A stretch of 64,000 bases of DNA from Tenacibaculum dicentrarchi. Its GTDB lineage: Bacteria; Bacteroidota; Bacteroidia; Flavobacteriales; Flavobacteriaceae. The notes under the pieces were generated by a model that was not told where the DNA came from, searched no databases, and worked only from the letters and a program-made list of their open reading frames with translations. Position 1 is the stretch's first letter; each line of letters begins with the position of its first letter. Made by a program: the position numbers and the translations under genes. The stretch spans positions 240,165 to 304,164 of the forward strand of contig NZ_OESZ01000023.1 in the NCBI RefSeq assembly GCF_900239345.1, in the 5' to 3' direction. Of this stretch, positions 8,145 to 18,377 are shown one piece after another.

Positions 8145-8176
8145 ATTGCGTACTACTTCAATTGATTGTATCTTTG
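8145..8176 (+). promoter_or_regulatory. Promoter of lysS
   Basis: ATTG (8145-8148), 20 bases, then TATCTTTG (8169-8176). This places transcription start near 8182 and excludes an in-frame ATG at 8146 as the lysS start. Confidence 0.6.
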
Positions 8177-8205
8177 CTACTTCATTAAAAATAAAAAAAC
8201 AAGCC

Positions 8206-9900
8206 ATGCAATTATCAGAACAAGAAGTTGTACGTAGAGAAAAATTAGGGAAATTACGTGAATTAGGTATCAACCCATATCCTGCTGATTTATTTCCTTT
8301 AGATTCAAGTTCTAAAGAAATAAAAGAAAACTTTGCGGAAGATAAACAAGTAGTTATTGCTGGTCGTTTAATGGCTATCAATATACAAGGAAAAGCTTCT
8401 TTTGCTCAATTACAAGATAGTGAAGGTAGAATTCAACTTTATTTTAATAGAGATGAAATTTGTACTGGAGAAGATAAAACTTTATATAATGATGTTTTTA
8501 AAAAATTATTAGATTTAGGTGATTTTATAGGTATTGAAGGTGAGTTGTTTACCACAAAAGTTGGTGAAAAAACAGTAAAAGTAAAATCTTTTAAATTATT
8601 AAGTAAAGCCTTAAAACCTTTACCAATGCCTAAAGTAAAAGATGGTGTTACTTACGATGCTTTTACCGATCCTGAGATGCGTTACCGTCAGCGTTATGCT
8701 GATTTAGTAGTAAATCCACATGTAAAAGAAGTTTTTGTAAAACGTACAAAGTTATTTACTGCAATGCGTAACTTCTTTAACGATTCTGGTTATTTTGAAG
8801 TTGAAACTCCAATTTTACAACCTATTGCTGGTGGTGCTTCTGCAAGACCTTTTATGACACATCACAACGCTTTAGATGTCCCTTTATATATGCGTATTGC
8901 TAACGAATTATACTTAAAACGTTTAATTGTTGGTGGTTTTGATGGTGTTTATGAGTTTTCTAAAAACTTCAGAAATGAAGGAATGGACAGAACGCATAAT
9001 CCTGAATTTACAGCTATGGAAATTTATGTAGCTTACAAAGACTACAACTGGATGATGGACTTTACCGAGAAATTATTAGAACACTGTGCGATTGCGGTAA
9101 ACGGAACGAGTGAAGCAACTTTTGGAGAACATAAGATTGATTTTAAAGCTCCATACGCAAGAGTTACCATGGCTGATTCTATCAAACATTTTACAAGTTT
9201 TGATATCAATGGAAAATCAGAAGCTGAACTTTTTGAGGCTGCCAAAGGAATGGGTATCGAAGTTGATGAAACCATGGGGAAAGGAAAATTAATTGATGAA
9301 ATGTTTGGTGAAAAATGTGAAGGAAACTACATTCAGCCTACTTTTATTACTGATTATCCGAAGGAAATGTCGCCTTTATGTAAAGAACACAGAGATAACC
9401 CTGAACTTACAGAGCGTTTTGAATTAATGGTTTGTGGTAAGGAAATTGCCAATGCTTATTCAGAATTAAACGACCCAATCGACCAACGTGAGCGTTTTGA
9501 AGCGCAATTAAAGTTAGCCGAACGTGGCGATGATGAAGCTTCTGAATTTATCGATAATGACTTTTTACGTGCTTTAGAATACGGAATGCCTCCTACTTCT
9601 GGTTTAGGAATCGGAATGGACAGGTTAATTATGTATTTAACGAACAATGCGTCTATTCAAGAAGTGTTATTTTTCCCTCAAATGAGACCTGAGAAAAAAG
9701 TACCTTCTGTTGAATTAAGCGAAGATGAAAAAGCGGTTTTAGCAATTATTGAAAAATCTGGAAAAATAGATTTGAATAATTTAAAGACACAATCTTGTTT
9801 ATCTAACAAAAAATGGGATAAAACAATTAAAGGTTTAACTAAAAATAAATTAGCCAAAGTTGAAAAAACTGAAGAAGGTTTATTTGTTGAATTAGTATAA
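8206..9900 (+). CDS. lysS: Lysyl-tRNA synthetase, class II
   Basis: LysS charges tRNA-Lys with lysine using ATP. The protein (564 residues from the ATG at 8206) has an N-terminal OB-fold anticodon-binding domain ([23 protein letters not shown] region), class II motif 2 ([15 protein letters not shown]) and motif 3 ([13 protein letters not shown]). It carries about 65 residues beyond the usual end, [20 protein letters not shown] onward, resembling a small winged helix; such tails occur in flavobacterial LysS. The start at 8206 is chosen because the promoter box lies at 8169-8176. A terminator follows at 9920-9955. The cognate tRNA-Lys gene in this window is at 46600. Confidence 0.96.
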   Translation: MQLSEQEVVRREKLGKLRELGINPYPADLFPLDSSSKEIKENFAEDKQVVIAGRLMAINIQGKASFAQLQDSEGRIQLYFNRDEICTGEDKTLYNDVFKKLLDLGDFIGIEGELFTTKVGEKTVKVKSFKLLSKALKPLPMPKVKDGVTYDAFTDPEMRYRQRYADLVVNPHVKEVFVKRTKLFTAMRNFFNDSGYFEVETPILQPIAGGASARPFMTHHNALDVPLYMRIANELYLKRLIVGGFDGVYEFSKNFRNEGMDRTHNPEFTAMEIYVAYKDYNWMMDFTEKLLEHCAIAVNGTSEATFGEHKIDFKAPYARVTMADSIKHFTSFDINGKSEAELFEAAKGMGIEVDETMGKGKLIDEMFGEKCEGNYIQPTFITDYPKEMSPLCKEHRDNPELTERFELMVCGKEIANAYSELNDPIDQRERFEAQLKLAERGDDEASEFIDNDFLRALEYGMPPTSGLGIGMDRLIMYLTNNASIQEVLFFPQMRPEKKVPSVELSEDEKAVLAIIEKSGKIDLNNLKTQSCLSNKKWDKTIKGLTKNKLAKVEKTEEGLFVELV

Positions 9901-9919
9901 TTTTTTCTTACATATACTA

Positions 9920-9955
9920 TAAAAAAGCAATCTCATTTGAGGTTGCTTTTTTTGT
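9920..9955 (+). terminator. Terminator of lysS
   Basis: AAAAAGCAA..CTC pairs with GAG..TTGCTTTTT in the sequence after the lysS stop, with one T-G wobble and a terminal T-run. Confidence 0.85.
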
Positions 9956-10054
9956 TTCTTTAAAACATTTTTAAATATTAAAAAATCAATAAGATAAATT
10001 AAACATACAACTAATTTATTTTTCATAACTTTAAAAAATAACTTTTAAAGAACT

Positions 10055-12079
10055 ATGAAAAAACTACTGCAATACCTGCCTTTTCATTTTCTGGTTTGTA
10101 TTATTATTGGAATTATATTGCAATTTCATACCGCTATTTGGCGCTTTGATTTTAGTTTTTTGGTCCTTTTTATCTTGGCTTTTATAGGCGTTTTATTTCT
10201 TCTGAAAAACATCGTTTCATGGAAATTATATTTTACACTAACAAGCCTTTTATTTTTTATTTTCATAGGGATTTCAACTACTTTTTTACACAATCCTAAA
10301 AATTATGACTCTTATTATAAGCACCATATTACTGACAATTCAGACATCATCATACAAATACATAAAGTTTTAAAAACAGGTAATTATGCGCATAAATATA
10401 TTGCCGATGTTATTCAAATTGATACTAAAAAAACAATCGGAAACGTTTTAATAAACCTTAAAAAAGATAGTATTTCAACGCTTTTAAAAGTAGATGATTT
10501 AATTATTACAACCGCTAAATTTGAAAATTTAACAGGTGCTTTAAACCCCTATCAATTTGATTATCGAGAATATTTAGCTAAGCAATATGTGTATCAACAG
10601 GTTTTTATAAATCCTACTAATTATCAGAAATTATCGAATGAAAAAACATCTATTTATGGTTTATCAGAACAATTTAGAAACAATATTCAAGCTTCTTTAA
10701 AAGGTAAAGGCTTTAAAAAAGAGGAACTATCGGTAATTAACGCCCTACTTTTAGGACAGCGAAAAAACATCTCCAAAAATTTACTTCAAAATTACACCAA
10801 TGCGGGGGCAGTTCATATTTTGGCTATTTCAGGCTTACATATTGGAATTTTATTTCTGTTATTAAATAGCCTATTCAAACCGATAGAACGGCTTAAAAAT
10901 GGGCTACTTTTTAAAACAATTATTATTTTAATATTGTTGTGGATCTTCGCTTTTATCGCAGGGTTATCGGCTTCGATAGTTCGAGCGGTTACAATGTTTA
11001 CCTTTGTTGCCGTTGGCACTTCTTTCAAAAGAAAAAAAGTTGTAGAATATTCGTTAATTAGTTCGATGCTTTTTTTGTTATTGCTAAAACCCTTATTTTT
11101 ATTTGATGTTGGTTTTCAGATGAGTTATTTGGCGGTTTTTGGAATTATCTGGACACAACCACTACTCTACAATTTATGGATTTCTAAGTTTTGGCTGTTA
11201 GATAAATTTTGGCGTTTATTAACCGTTTCTATTGCCGCACAAATAGGAATATTACCCATAAGTTTGTATTATTTTCATCAATTTCCTAGCTTATTTTTTA
11301 TTGCGAACCTATTAATTATTCCTTTTTTAGGAAGTATTTTAATCGGTGGAATTTTAATTATAGTTCTTGCACTTTTAAAAATACCCTTACAAATTTTGTT
11401 CGATTTTTATGGGTGGATTATTTTATTAATGAATAAAATGGTGGCTTTAATTGCCAATCAAGAGCAGTTTTTATTTCAAGAAATATCCATGTCTTTTTAT
11501 AAGATGATACTTTGGTATGTTGTTATTATTTTTACGTATCAATTTATTATCAACAAAAAAACCAAGCAACTGATGTTGTTGCTTAGCTCGATAATGCTGT
11601 TACAAATAACTTTTATTTTTGAAAAAAACAAGCAACAAAAAACCTGCGAATTGATTGTTTTTAATAAAGGAATAAAAAATATAATAGGAATAAGAAATGG
11701 CAGTAATTTTAAGGTTTTACATAATTTAGATTCTTCTAAAACAACAAATGAAAGAAGTGTTAAATGCTATCGAATTCACGAAAATATAAATAGTAATTTT
11801 TTAAATAAAATACCTAATATTATTGCTTTTAAAAACGATACTATTTTAATTGTTGATGATTTAGGTATTTATAATATAGGGCTTCAAAATACGATTGTGG
11901 TCTTGCAAAAATCACCTAAAATAAACCTCGAAAGACTGATAAAAGAGTTAAATCCGAAGAAAATAATTGCCGATGCTAGCAATTACAAAAGCGATGTAAA
12001 CCTTTGGAAAACTATTTGTGAAAAACAAAAAATGCCGTTTTACGATACTCGAAAAAACGGCGCTTTTATCCTTAAATAA
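10055..12079 (+). CDS. comEC: ComEC/Rec2 family DNA-uptake channel protein
   Basis: ComEC forms the inner-membrane channel through which single-stranded DNA enters during natural transformation. The 674-residue protein has several membrane segments in the N-terminal 100 residues, a DUF4131-like OB domain (about 100-200), and the competence core with the signature AGAVHILAISGLHIGILF near residues 250-267, followed by about seven membrane helices to residue 510. The C-terminal 150 residues show no HxHxDH metallo-beta-lactamase motif, so the nuclease-like domain present in Bacillus ComEC is degenerate or absent. No other competence gene is in the window. Confidence 0.9.
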   Translation: MKKLLQYLPFHFLVCIIIGIILQFHTAIWRFDFSFLVLFILAFIGVLFLLKNIVSWKLYFTLTSLLFFIFIGISTTFLHNPKNYDSYYKHHITDNSDIIIQIHKVLKTGNYAHKYIADVIQIDTKKTIGNVLINLKKDSISTLLKVDDLIITTAKFENLTGALNPYQFDYREYLAKQYVYQQVFINPTNYQKLSNEKTSIYGLSEQFRNNIQASLKGKGFKKEELSVINALLLGQRKNISKNLLQNYTNAGAVHILAISGLHIGILFLLLNSLFKPIERLKNGLLFKTIIILILLWIFAFIAGLSASIVRAVTMFTFVAVGTSFKRKKVVEYSLISSMLFLLLLKPLFLFDVGFQMSYLAVFGIIWTQPLLYNLWISKFWLLDKFWRLLTVSIAAQIGILPISLYYFHQFPSLFFIANLLIIPFLGSILIGGILIIVLALLKIPLQILFDFYGWIILLMNKMVALIANQEQFLFQEISMSFYKMILWYVVIIFTYQFIINKKTKQLMLLLSSIMLLQITFIFEKNKQQKTCELIVFNKGIKNIIGIRNGSNFKVLHNLDSSKTTNERSVKCYRIHENINSNFLNKIPNIIAFKNDTILIVDDLGIYNIGLQNTIVVLQKSPKINLERLIKELNPKKIIADASNYKSDVNLWKTICEKQKMPFYDTRKNGAFILK

Positions 12080-12098
12080 ATATAAGATGTAAAACCTT

Positions 12099-12617
12099 TT
12101 AAATAGTACTTTTAAATTCCTTTTCAAAAGTTGTCCATTCAGTGGTCTTGTAAGTATCTTTTGTAAAAAAGTTAATTATTTTTTCAAAGCGTTGCTTTTC
12201 TAAATAACCTGGAATTGTTTGAATTAATCTTTTTTCAGGATCAAAAAATGCTGTAGAAGGATAGCTCATTTGCCCTTTCATAATTTGAGCGGCTAATTCA
12301 TGATATTTCATTCCTCCTTGCTTTACATATTTGTATGTCGTTCCATTAAAACTGATGTCATCTTTCCCTTCACCATTCATTTTTACAGCGTAATAATGCT
12401 TATTAATATAGCTAACTAGCACATTATTTTTATAGGTTGTTTTATCCATTTTTTTACACCAACCACACCAATCAGTATATAAACTGACTAAAATAGGCTT
12501 GGGGTTTGTGATGTTTTTTTCAATAGCTTCTTCGAAAGTAAGCCAATTTACTTCTTCTTGGGCGTTTACATTAACTGAAATAATCGCTAAAAATAATACT
12601 AAAAATAAGTTTTTCAT
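12099..12617 (-). CDS. Secreted thioredoxin-like protein (Thioredoxin_7/DUF255 type)
   Basis: A 172-residue protein with a signal peptide (residues 1-19, ending NVNAQ) and a thioredoxin-fold active site WCGWC in SLYTDWCGWCKKMDK near residues 48-58. A SYPSTAFFD segment near 130-138 supplies the cis-proline loop expected of this fold. It should act in the periplasm as a disulfide reductase or isomerase; its partner is unknown. It is convergent with comEC and 36 bases of stem-loop separate its start from the peptide transporter operon, so it is probably transcribed on its own. Confidence 0.85.
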   Translation of the reverse strand: MKNLFLVLFLAIISVNVNAQEEVNWLTFEEAIEKNITNPKPILVSLYTDWCGWCKKMDKTTYKNNVLVSYINKHYYAVKMNGEGKDDISFNGTTYKYVKQGGMKYHELAAQIMKGQMSYPSTAFFDPEKRLIQTIPGYLEKQRFEKIINFFTKDTYKTTEWTTFEKEFKSTI

Positions 12618-12652
12618 ATCTGTTAAGTGTCAATAAGTATTCCAAATTTACA

Positions 12653-12690
12653 AAAAAACCTGTCAATTATTACAAATTGACAGGTTTTTG
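12653..12690 (-). terminator. Terminator of the peptidase/POT operon
   Basis: AACCTGTCAATT pairs with AATTGACAGGTT, flanked by A and T runs, directly after the stop of the second POT transporter on the minus strand. Confidence 0.85.
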
Positions 12691-12715
12691 AATTGTTTAT
12701 GTTTTAATATTTTAA

Positions 12716-14833
12716 TTATTTAACACCGTGCATTAATTTTTTTAACACTGGGTTTAATGAAAGTACTAGTAATCCTGCTACAAAAGGAACTATCGTAAAT
12801 ATTAAAAAGAAGGTAGATAAATCATAGGCTTCTGTTATTTTTTCTATACTTCCACCAAGTACTGCCGCTAGTTTATTACCAATAGCAATTGCAAGATACC
12901 ACATACCAAACATTAGTGCAATCATACGTGCTGGTACTAATTTAGATACATACGACAACCCTACTGGCGACAAGCATAATTCACCTAAAGTATGAAATAA
13001 GTAGGCTAATATTAACCAAACCATACTTACTTTTACTCCTGCTTTAACTCCATATGCTCCGTAAGCTAGTAAACCAAAACCAATAGCCATAATAATTAAA
13101 CCTAAGGCATATTTACTTGCTGCAGATGGATTGTATTTACTTTCCCACCATTTAGAAAACATTGACGCAAAGGCAATAATAAAAAATGAGTTTAAAATAC
13201 TAAACCATGAAACCGTTATTTCAATTTCACTATCGTTTATTGATGCTACGGTTGCTTTTACAATACCGTTATCTTTATGTAATTCTTCAGCTCTTTCTTT
13301 TGCGTGTTTTAATCTATTAGCATCTAAATATCCGAAGTTTTCTCCAAATTTATCTTTAGGAATCATTAAAATATTAGCGCCTACTTTTAACTTTACAGGC
13401 TCACCTATTGAGGTAGTTTTATCAACAACAACATCAGTATCTGCTAATTTAGTACTTTCTGTTATTGCCTTATAAGCATACATCACGTTACCTTTTTCAT
13501 CTTTTAAACTATTACCTTTTTTATCGGTTTTAACAGTTTTTACAGCTTTATAAACCACATCGTATGAGGTAGTGTCGTGATCTCTTTTAAGCATCCATCC
13601 TGCTACAGCCCAAACACCAGTAAAACAAATAATTAAAACAATATTTGATCCTGGTATAATTTTAAAAGTACGCTTACCTAATAAGTATAATACGTAGGTA
13701 ATAATACATAATGGAACAACTGTTAACAAGGTATTTAAAACATTAAATAGTACTGCATAATTACCCGTTAACACTCTATTAACATTATCTCTTGCAAAAA
13801 TTACTAATGATGACGCTCCTTGTTCAAAAGACATCCAAAAGAATACGGTAAAAAAAGCAAATATAATTACAGCAAACATTTGATCTCTTACCACGGTAGA
13901 GTATCTTAATATTCTTGAAATTACTAGGTATAAAAATAATATTAATCCGAATATTGCCACAGCATATTGCCCTGATAATCCTGCTACTTCGAAAGGAAAT
14001 AAATTAAAGTTTCCTATTTTGTCTAAAGGATCATTAAACGCATACGCAACACCAATTACCGATGTAACAGCAATTAATATTTTATCAACTAAGGTATAAG
14101 GGTTAGGCTTTTCTTCTGTTTCAAGTACTGTTTCACTTTGCTTTTTAGCAGTTTCTTTTACAGTAGTATTAACTTCCTTTTTTACTTTAGATGGCACATC
14201 TCCTATTGTTCCAAACAAAGGTTTTGCTAACCAAAATTGTAGTGTTCCTAAAAGCATAAAAATTCCTGCTAATCCGAAACCGTAAGCCCATCCTACTTTT
14301 TCGGCAACATAACCACAAAGCATCATTCCAAAAAAAGCTCCTGCATTTACTCCCATATAAAATATGGTATAAGCGCCATCTTTCTTTTCTGGCAATTCTT
14401 TGTACATCTCAGAAATAATAGAGCTAATATTTGGCTTAAAAAAACCAGTTCCTAATACTAGCAATCCTAAACCTAAATAAAGTGAAAATTCAGTTTCAAA
14501 AGCCATAGAAACGTGTCCTAGTGTCATAATTACAGACCCTATTACAACTGCCCAACGGTATCCTGTTAATCTATCTGCAATAACTCCACCTAAAATTGGT
14601 GTTAAATATAAAGACATCGCATAAGTACCAAATAAAGCTGCTGCGTTTTCAACCGACCACTCCCAACCTGGGTTGAAGCCGATAAGACTCATGGTTAAAA
14701 AGTTAATTAATAGTACTCGCATACCATAAAAAGAGAAACGCTCCCACATTTCGGTAAAAAACAGCACAAATAATCCTGCTGGATGTCCTAAGACAGTAGT
14801 ATCAAAAAAACTTTGTTTTTTAGTATCACTCAT
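12716..14833 (-). CDS. Proton-dependent oligopeptide transporter (POT/PTR2), second copy
   Basis: An inner-membrane symporter importing di- and tripeptides with protons. The N-terminus has the POT signature MWERFSFYGMR near residues 29-39, the GGVIADRLTGYRWAVVIG segment, and GTGFFKPNISSIISEMY with the FYMGVNAGAFFG helix, all family hallmarks. At 705 residues it is longer than the first copy because of a hydrophilic insertion of about 130 residues (about 410-540) between membrane helices, probably exposed to the periplasm. It follows the first POT gene closely and ends at the terminator at 12653-12690. The role of the insertion is unknown. Confidence 0.93.
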   Translation of the reverse strand: MSDTKKQSFFDTTVLGHPAGLFVLFFTEMWERFSFYGMRVLLINFLTMSLIGFNPGWEWSVENAAALFGTYAMSLYLTPILGGVIADRLTGYRWAVVIGSVIMTLGHVSMAFETEFSLYLGLGLLVLGTGFFKPNISSIISEMYKELPEKKDGAYTIFYMGVNAGAFFGMMLCGYVAEKVGWAYGFGLAGIFMLLGTLQFWLAKPLFGTIGDVPSKVKKEVNTTVKETAKKQSETVLETEEKPNPYTLVDKILIAVTSVIGVAYAFNDPLDKIGNFNLFPFEVAGLSGQYAVAIFGLILFLYLVISRILRYSTVVRDQMFAVIIFAFFTVFFWMSFEQGASSLVIFARDNVNRVLTGNYAVLFNVLNTLLTVVPLCIITYVLYLLGKRTFKIIPGSNIVLIICFTGVWAVAGWMLKRDHDTTSYDVVYKAVKTVKTDKKGNSLKDEKGNVMYAYKAITESTKLADTDVVVDKTTSIGEPVKLKVGANILMIPKDKFGENFGYLDANRLKHAKERAEELHKDNGIVKATVASINDSEIEITVSWFSILNSFFIIAFASMFSKWWESKYNPSAASKYALGLIIMAIGFGLLAYGAYGVKAGVKVSMVWLILAYLFHTLGELCLSPVGLSYVSKLVPARMIALMFGMWYLAIAIGNKLAAVLGGSIEKITEAYDLSTFFLIFTIVPFVAGLLVLSLNPVLKKLMHGVK

Positions 14834-14915
14834 TATTATATATTTTAATTTTAATTATTTACATTTAACTGAGCATCTTCAGCACCGTGGGTTAATCTTT
14901 TTAATGGTTTTAATA

Positions 14916-16220
14916 TTAAAAGATAAGGACTCCAAAAAGAGTACAGAAAACTGCAATTCCTGTAAATATTTGAAATTCTCCTGCCCCTTCAGACATTGAA
15001 CCTACTAAACCTGCAACTTTATTTCCTAAACCTGTAGCGGCAAAATAAGCTCCCATCATAAATGAAGCATACTTTACAGGTGCTAATTTTGTAATAAATG
15101 ATAAGGCTACTGGAGAGGCACATAGTTCACCAATGGTGTGAAATAAATAGGCTAACACTAACCAAATCATTGCTGATTTTTCAATTACTTGATCGCCATT
15201 CATTACCACTTCGGTACTTGCTTTACTCATAAAGAAAAAACCAAAAGCCATAATAATTACACCAATCGCCATTTTAAATAATGATGATGATTCTTTTCCT
15301 TTTTTACCCCATTTATACCAGAAACCACCAACAGCAGTACCAAATACAATGATAAAAAATGCGTTGATTGACTGAAAAGTTGCCGAAGGAACTTCATATC
15401 CTATAAATGATAATAATCTATCTGTTTTTTGTTCGGTATATAAACTCATTAAACCTCCTGCTTGCTCAAAAGCTCCCCAGAAAACAATGATGATTAAAAA
15501 TGATAAAAACATCACTAACATTCTATCTTTTTCAATAGCAGTTAATGGTTTTTTCATTAATTCTTTATTTGGCGAATCTTGTGTTCCCATAAAATCACCA
15601 ACACCTTTTAAATGTTTAATTCCATACATGTAAACAACCTGTCCTAAAGCCATACCAATACCTGCTAATCCGAAACCAGCATGCCATCCGTAGGCTGCAG
15701 CAACAATACCAACTGCTAAAGCACCTATAAATGCTCCTAAATTAATTCCGATATAAAAAATATAAAAACCTTTATCTCTTCTATCATCTCCTTTAGGGTA
15801 TAATCCCCCTACCATTGTTGAAATATTTGGTTTTAAAAAACCAACACCCGTTACAATAAAAAATAAGCCTGTAAAAAATGCCCATTGTGCATCTACTGCT
15901 AAAATACCATGCCCAATACACAGTAATATCCCACCTAACATTACGGCTTTTTTCTGTCCTAAATATTTATCAGCAATCCAACCACCAGGTATTGAGGTGA
16001 TATAGGCAAGCATTGTATAAGTTCCATAAAAAGAAATTGTTTCGGCGTTTGACCAACCAAAACCAGATTGTGGATTTCCTAATAATATCGGTGCTGCTAA
16101 ATACAATGTTAAAATGGCTCTCATACCATAATACGAAAAACGCTCCCACATTTCTACGAAAAATAATACATATAAACCTTTAGGATGCCCTAAAAACTCA
16201 TCTTGTTTTACAGTGTTCAT
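14916..16220 (-). CDS. Proton-dependent oligopeptide transporter (POT/PTR2), first copy, C-terminus frameshifted
   Basis: Same family as the following gene: MWERFSYYGMRAILTLYL, GGWIADKYLGQKKAVMLGG, GVGFLKPNISTMVGGLYP and FYIGINLGAFIGALAVG are clear POT signatures. The frame ends at 434 residues in the middle of the last membrane helix. Adding one T to the TTTT run near 14917-14920 would continue the protein for 22 residues, through LKRLTHG, to a stop at 14851. That tail matches LKKLMHG at the end of the second copy. So the true gene is probably 14851-16220, with a real frameshift or a base missed in a homopolymer. It starts 12 bases after the peptidase stop. Confidence 0.88.
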   Translation of the reverse strand: MNTVKQDEFLGHPKGLYVLFFVEMWERFSYYGMRAILTLYLAAPILLGNPQSGFGWSNAETISFYGTYTMLAYITSIPGGWIADKYLGQKKAVMLGGILLCIGHGILAVDAQWAFFTGLFFIVTGVGFLKPNISTMVGGLYPKGDDRRDKGFYIFYIGINLGAFIGALAVGIVAAAYGWHAGFGLAGIGMALGQVVYMYGIKHLKGVGDFMGTQDSPNKELMKKPLTAIEKDRMLVMFLSFLIIIVFWGAFEQAGGLMSLYTEQKTDRLLSFIGYEVPSATFQSINAFFIIVFGTAVGGFWYKWGKKGKESSSLFKMAIGVIIMAFGFFFMSKASTEVVMNGDQVIEKSAMIWLVLAYLFHTIGELCASPVALSFITKLAPVKYASFMMGAYFAATGLGNKVAGLVGSMSEGAGEFQIFTGIAVFCTLFGVLIF

Positions 16221-16232
16221 ATTTTATATATT

Positions 16233-18377
16233 TTATAAATTATTTTTAATAAAGTTTGTCATTTTCGTGTATAAATGCAAACGAGTATTACCACCGTAAA
16301 TTCCGTGATTTTTATCAGGATACATCCCCCATTCAAATTGTTTGTTGGCTTGAATTAAAGCTTCCGCCATTCTGTATGCATTTTGAACGTGTACATTATC
16401 ATCGCCTGTTCCATGAATTAATAAGTACTTTCCTTTTAATAATTCCGGATAATTTAAAGGCGAATTTGCATCATAACCAGTTGGATTTTCTTCAGGAGTA
16501 CGCATATAACGTTCGGTATAAATAGAATCGTAAAAACGCCAAGTTGTAACGGGTGCAACTGCGATTGCTGTTGTAAAAATATCGTTTCCTTTTAAAATAC
16601 AGTTGGTACTCATGTGCCCACCGAATGACCAACCCCAAATACCAATTCTTTTTGCATCAACATATGGTAAATCAGCTAATTTTTTCGCTACTGAAATTTG
16701 ATCTTCCGTTTCGTATTTCACCAAGTTTAAATAGGTTGATTTTTTGAAATCTCTACCTTTAAAACCAGTTCCTCTACCATCAACACACACAACTATATAA
16801 CCTGATTGTGCTAACATTTGATGCCAATAATCATTGGCGCTATTCCAACTATTTGATACATTTTGAGACCCTGGTCCTGAATATTGATACATCAAAACAG
16901 GATATTTTTTATTTGCATCAAAATTAGCAGGCTTAATGGTGTACATATTTAAGTCGTTTCCGTTTACATTAATCGTCGAAAACTCTTTTTTACTTAAATT
17001 ATATGTTGAAACTACTTGCTTTAAAGCAGCGTTATCTTTAATTGTTTTTAATACTTTTCCAGCATCATTTCTTAAAGAATAAACTCTTGGCGTAGTTGCA
17101 TCAGAAAAAGTATTGATAAAATACTTCATGTTTTTACTAAATGCACCACTATTTGTTCCTGATGGATTACTTAATATTTTTTTATTTTCACCCGATAAAG
17201 AAACACTATAAACACCTCTATTTATTGATCCATTTTCAACCGATTGGTAATAAATTGTTTTTTTATCAGCATTAAAACCGTAATAATTTGTTACTTCCCA
17301 ATTACCTTTAGTTACTTGGTTTATTAACTTCCCTTTTTTATTATAATGATACATATGATTGTAACCATCTTTTTCACTAGACCAGATAAAGCTATTATCA
17401 TCTAAAAAAGTTAAGTCATCATTTACCGCTACATAAGCAGCATCTTTTTCATTTAAAATTAATGAAGTATTGTAGGTTTTAGCATTGATAAAATACATTT
17501 TTAAATCATTCTGATGACGATTTAAAGTACGAACTGCTAAAATATTATCATCTTTTGTCCAGTTGATTCTTGGAATATATTCATAATCACCAAAAATCAT
17601 TTTTGCTGTTCCGTTAGTACTTAGCGTATAAATATGTAAGGTTACTTTGGCGTTATCTTCCCCAGCTTTCGGATATTTAAAAACGTGTTGCGTAGGATAT
17701 TTCTCTTTTCCGTACACATCCATTGAAAATGTTTTAACAGCACTTTCGTCAAAACGTAAAAAAGCAAGATGATTACCATTCGCACTCCAATCAAAAGCTC
17801 TTACGAAAGCAAATTCTTCTTCGTAAACCCAATCGGTAATACCATTGATAATTTTATTTTTTTCACCATCGTTTGTTACCTGAACAAGGGTATTATTTGA
17901 AAAATCTCTAATAAATAAATTGTTATTTTTTGCATAGGCTACTCTTTTACTGTCTGGCGAAAAAGTAGGACGCTGAATATCTTCTCCAATTAACTTCAAT
18001 GTTTTTGAAGCAATATCATACATATAAAATGTTCCTAGAAAAGAATGACGAAAAATAGGCTTAAAATTAGTTCCTAAAATAAGTTTTGTTTCATCGCTAT
18101 TAAAGCTATAAGAGTCAAATCTTTTTAAACCGTTTAAATTAGCACCGTTTACGATAGTTTCAACCTTTTCTAAAGTTTTGTAACTGTATTTATCTACGGT
18201 TGAATTTCCATTTTCAGTATTCAATAACGAATAAAAATCGCCATTCATTGAATTTAATGAATTCATGTAATCAGCTCTAAACGTGCCTTTTCTCCATATA
18301 TTTTCTAAGGAAATATCTTTTTTTTGCGCTTGCAATAATGTAGATAATCCTATAAAAAGTAGTAGTATTTTTTTCAT
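16233..18377 (-). CDS. Dipeptidyl peptidase IV-type S9 family peptidase
   Basis: This enzyme removes N-terminal dipeptides, typically after proline. From the ATG at 18377 the protein is 714 residues with a signal peptide (residues 1-18, ending LLQAQ), so it is periplasmic or outer-membrane facing. An N-terminal beta-propeller (about 40-470, DPPIV_N) contains DWVYEEEFAFVRAF, the DPP IV Glu-Glu type motif that holds the substrate amino terminus. The hydrolase domain has GWSFGGHMS (Ser584), GTGDDNVH (Asp659) and NHG (His691); the spacing agrees with human DPP IV. A longer reading from 18488 adds 37 implausible residues before the signal peptide. It leads an operon with two dipeptide transporters. 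Confidence 0.93.
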   Translation of the reverse strand: MKKILLLFIGLSTLLQAQKKDISLENIWRKGTFRADYMNSLNSMNGDFYSLLNTENGNSTVDKYSYKTLEKVETIVNGANLNGLKRFDSYSFNSDETKLILGTNFKPIFRHSFLGTFYMYDIASKTLKLIGEDIQRPTFSPDSKRVAYAKNNNLFIRDFSNNTLVQVTNDGEKNKIINGITDWVYEEEFAFVRAFDWSANGNHLAFLRFDESAVKTFSMDVYGKEKYPTQHVFKYPKAGEDNAKVTLHIYTLSTNGTAKMIFGDYEYIPRINWTKDDNILAVRTLNRHQNDLKMYFINAKTYNTSLILNEKDAAYVAVNDDLTFLDDNSFIWSSEKDGYNHMYHYNKKGKLINQVTKGNWEVTNYYGFNADKKTIYYQSVENGSINRGVYSVSLSGENKKILSNPSGTNSGAFSKNMKYFINTFSDATTPRVYSLRNDAGKVLKTIKDNAALKQVVSTYNLSKKEFSTINVNGNDLNMYTIKPANFDANKKYPVLMYQYSGPGSQNVSNSWNSANDYWHQMLAQSGYIVVCVDGRGTGFKGRDFKKSTYLNLVKYETEDQISVAKKLADLPYVDAKRIGIWGWSFGGHMSTNCILKGNDIFTTAIAVAPVTTWRFYDSIYTERYMRTPEENPTGYDANSPLNYPELLKGKYLLIHGTGDDNVHVQNAYRMAEALIQANKQFEWGMYPDKNHGIYGGNTRLHLYTKMTNFIKNNL

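Noticed and set aside
7994..8188. 64-residue plus-strand frame upstream of lysS
   Set aside because: It is low-complexity, overlaps the small-RNA region and ends inside lysS promoter and coding sequence; no ribosome-binding context or family match.
8146..8205. Upstream ATG of lysS, adding 20 residues
   Set aside because: The lysS -7 box TATCTTTG at 8169-8176 is inside this extension, so the transcript starts after it; the ATG at 8206 is used.
14916..14920. Programmed ribosomal frameshift in the first POT gene
   Set aside because: The site lacks a classical slippery heptamer and a stable downstream structure, so a base-count error or true truncation is more likely.
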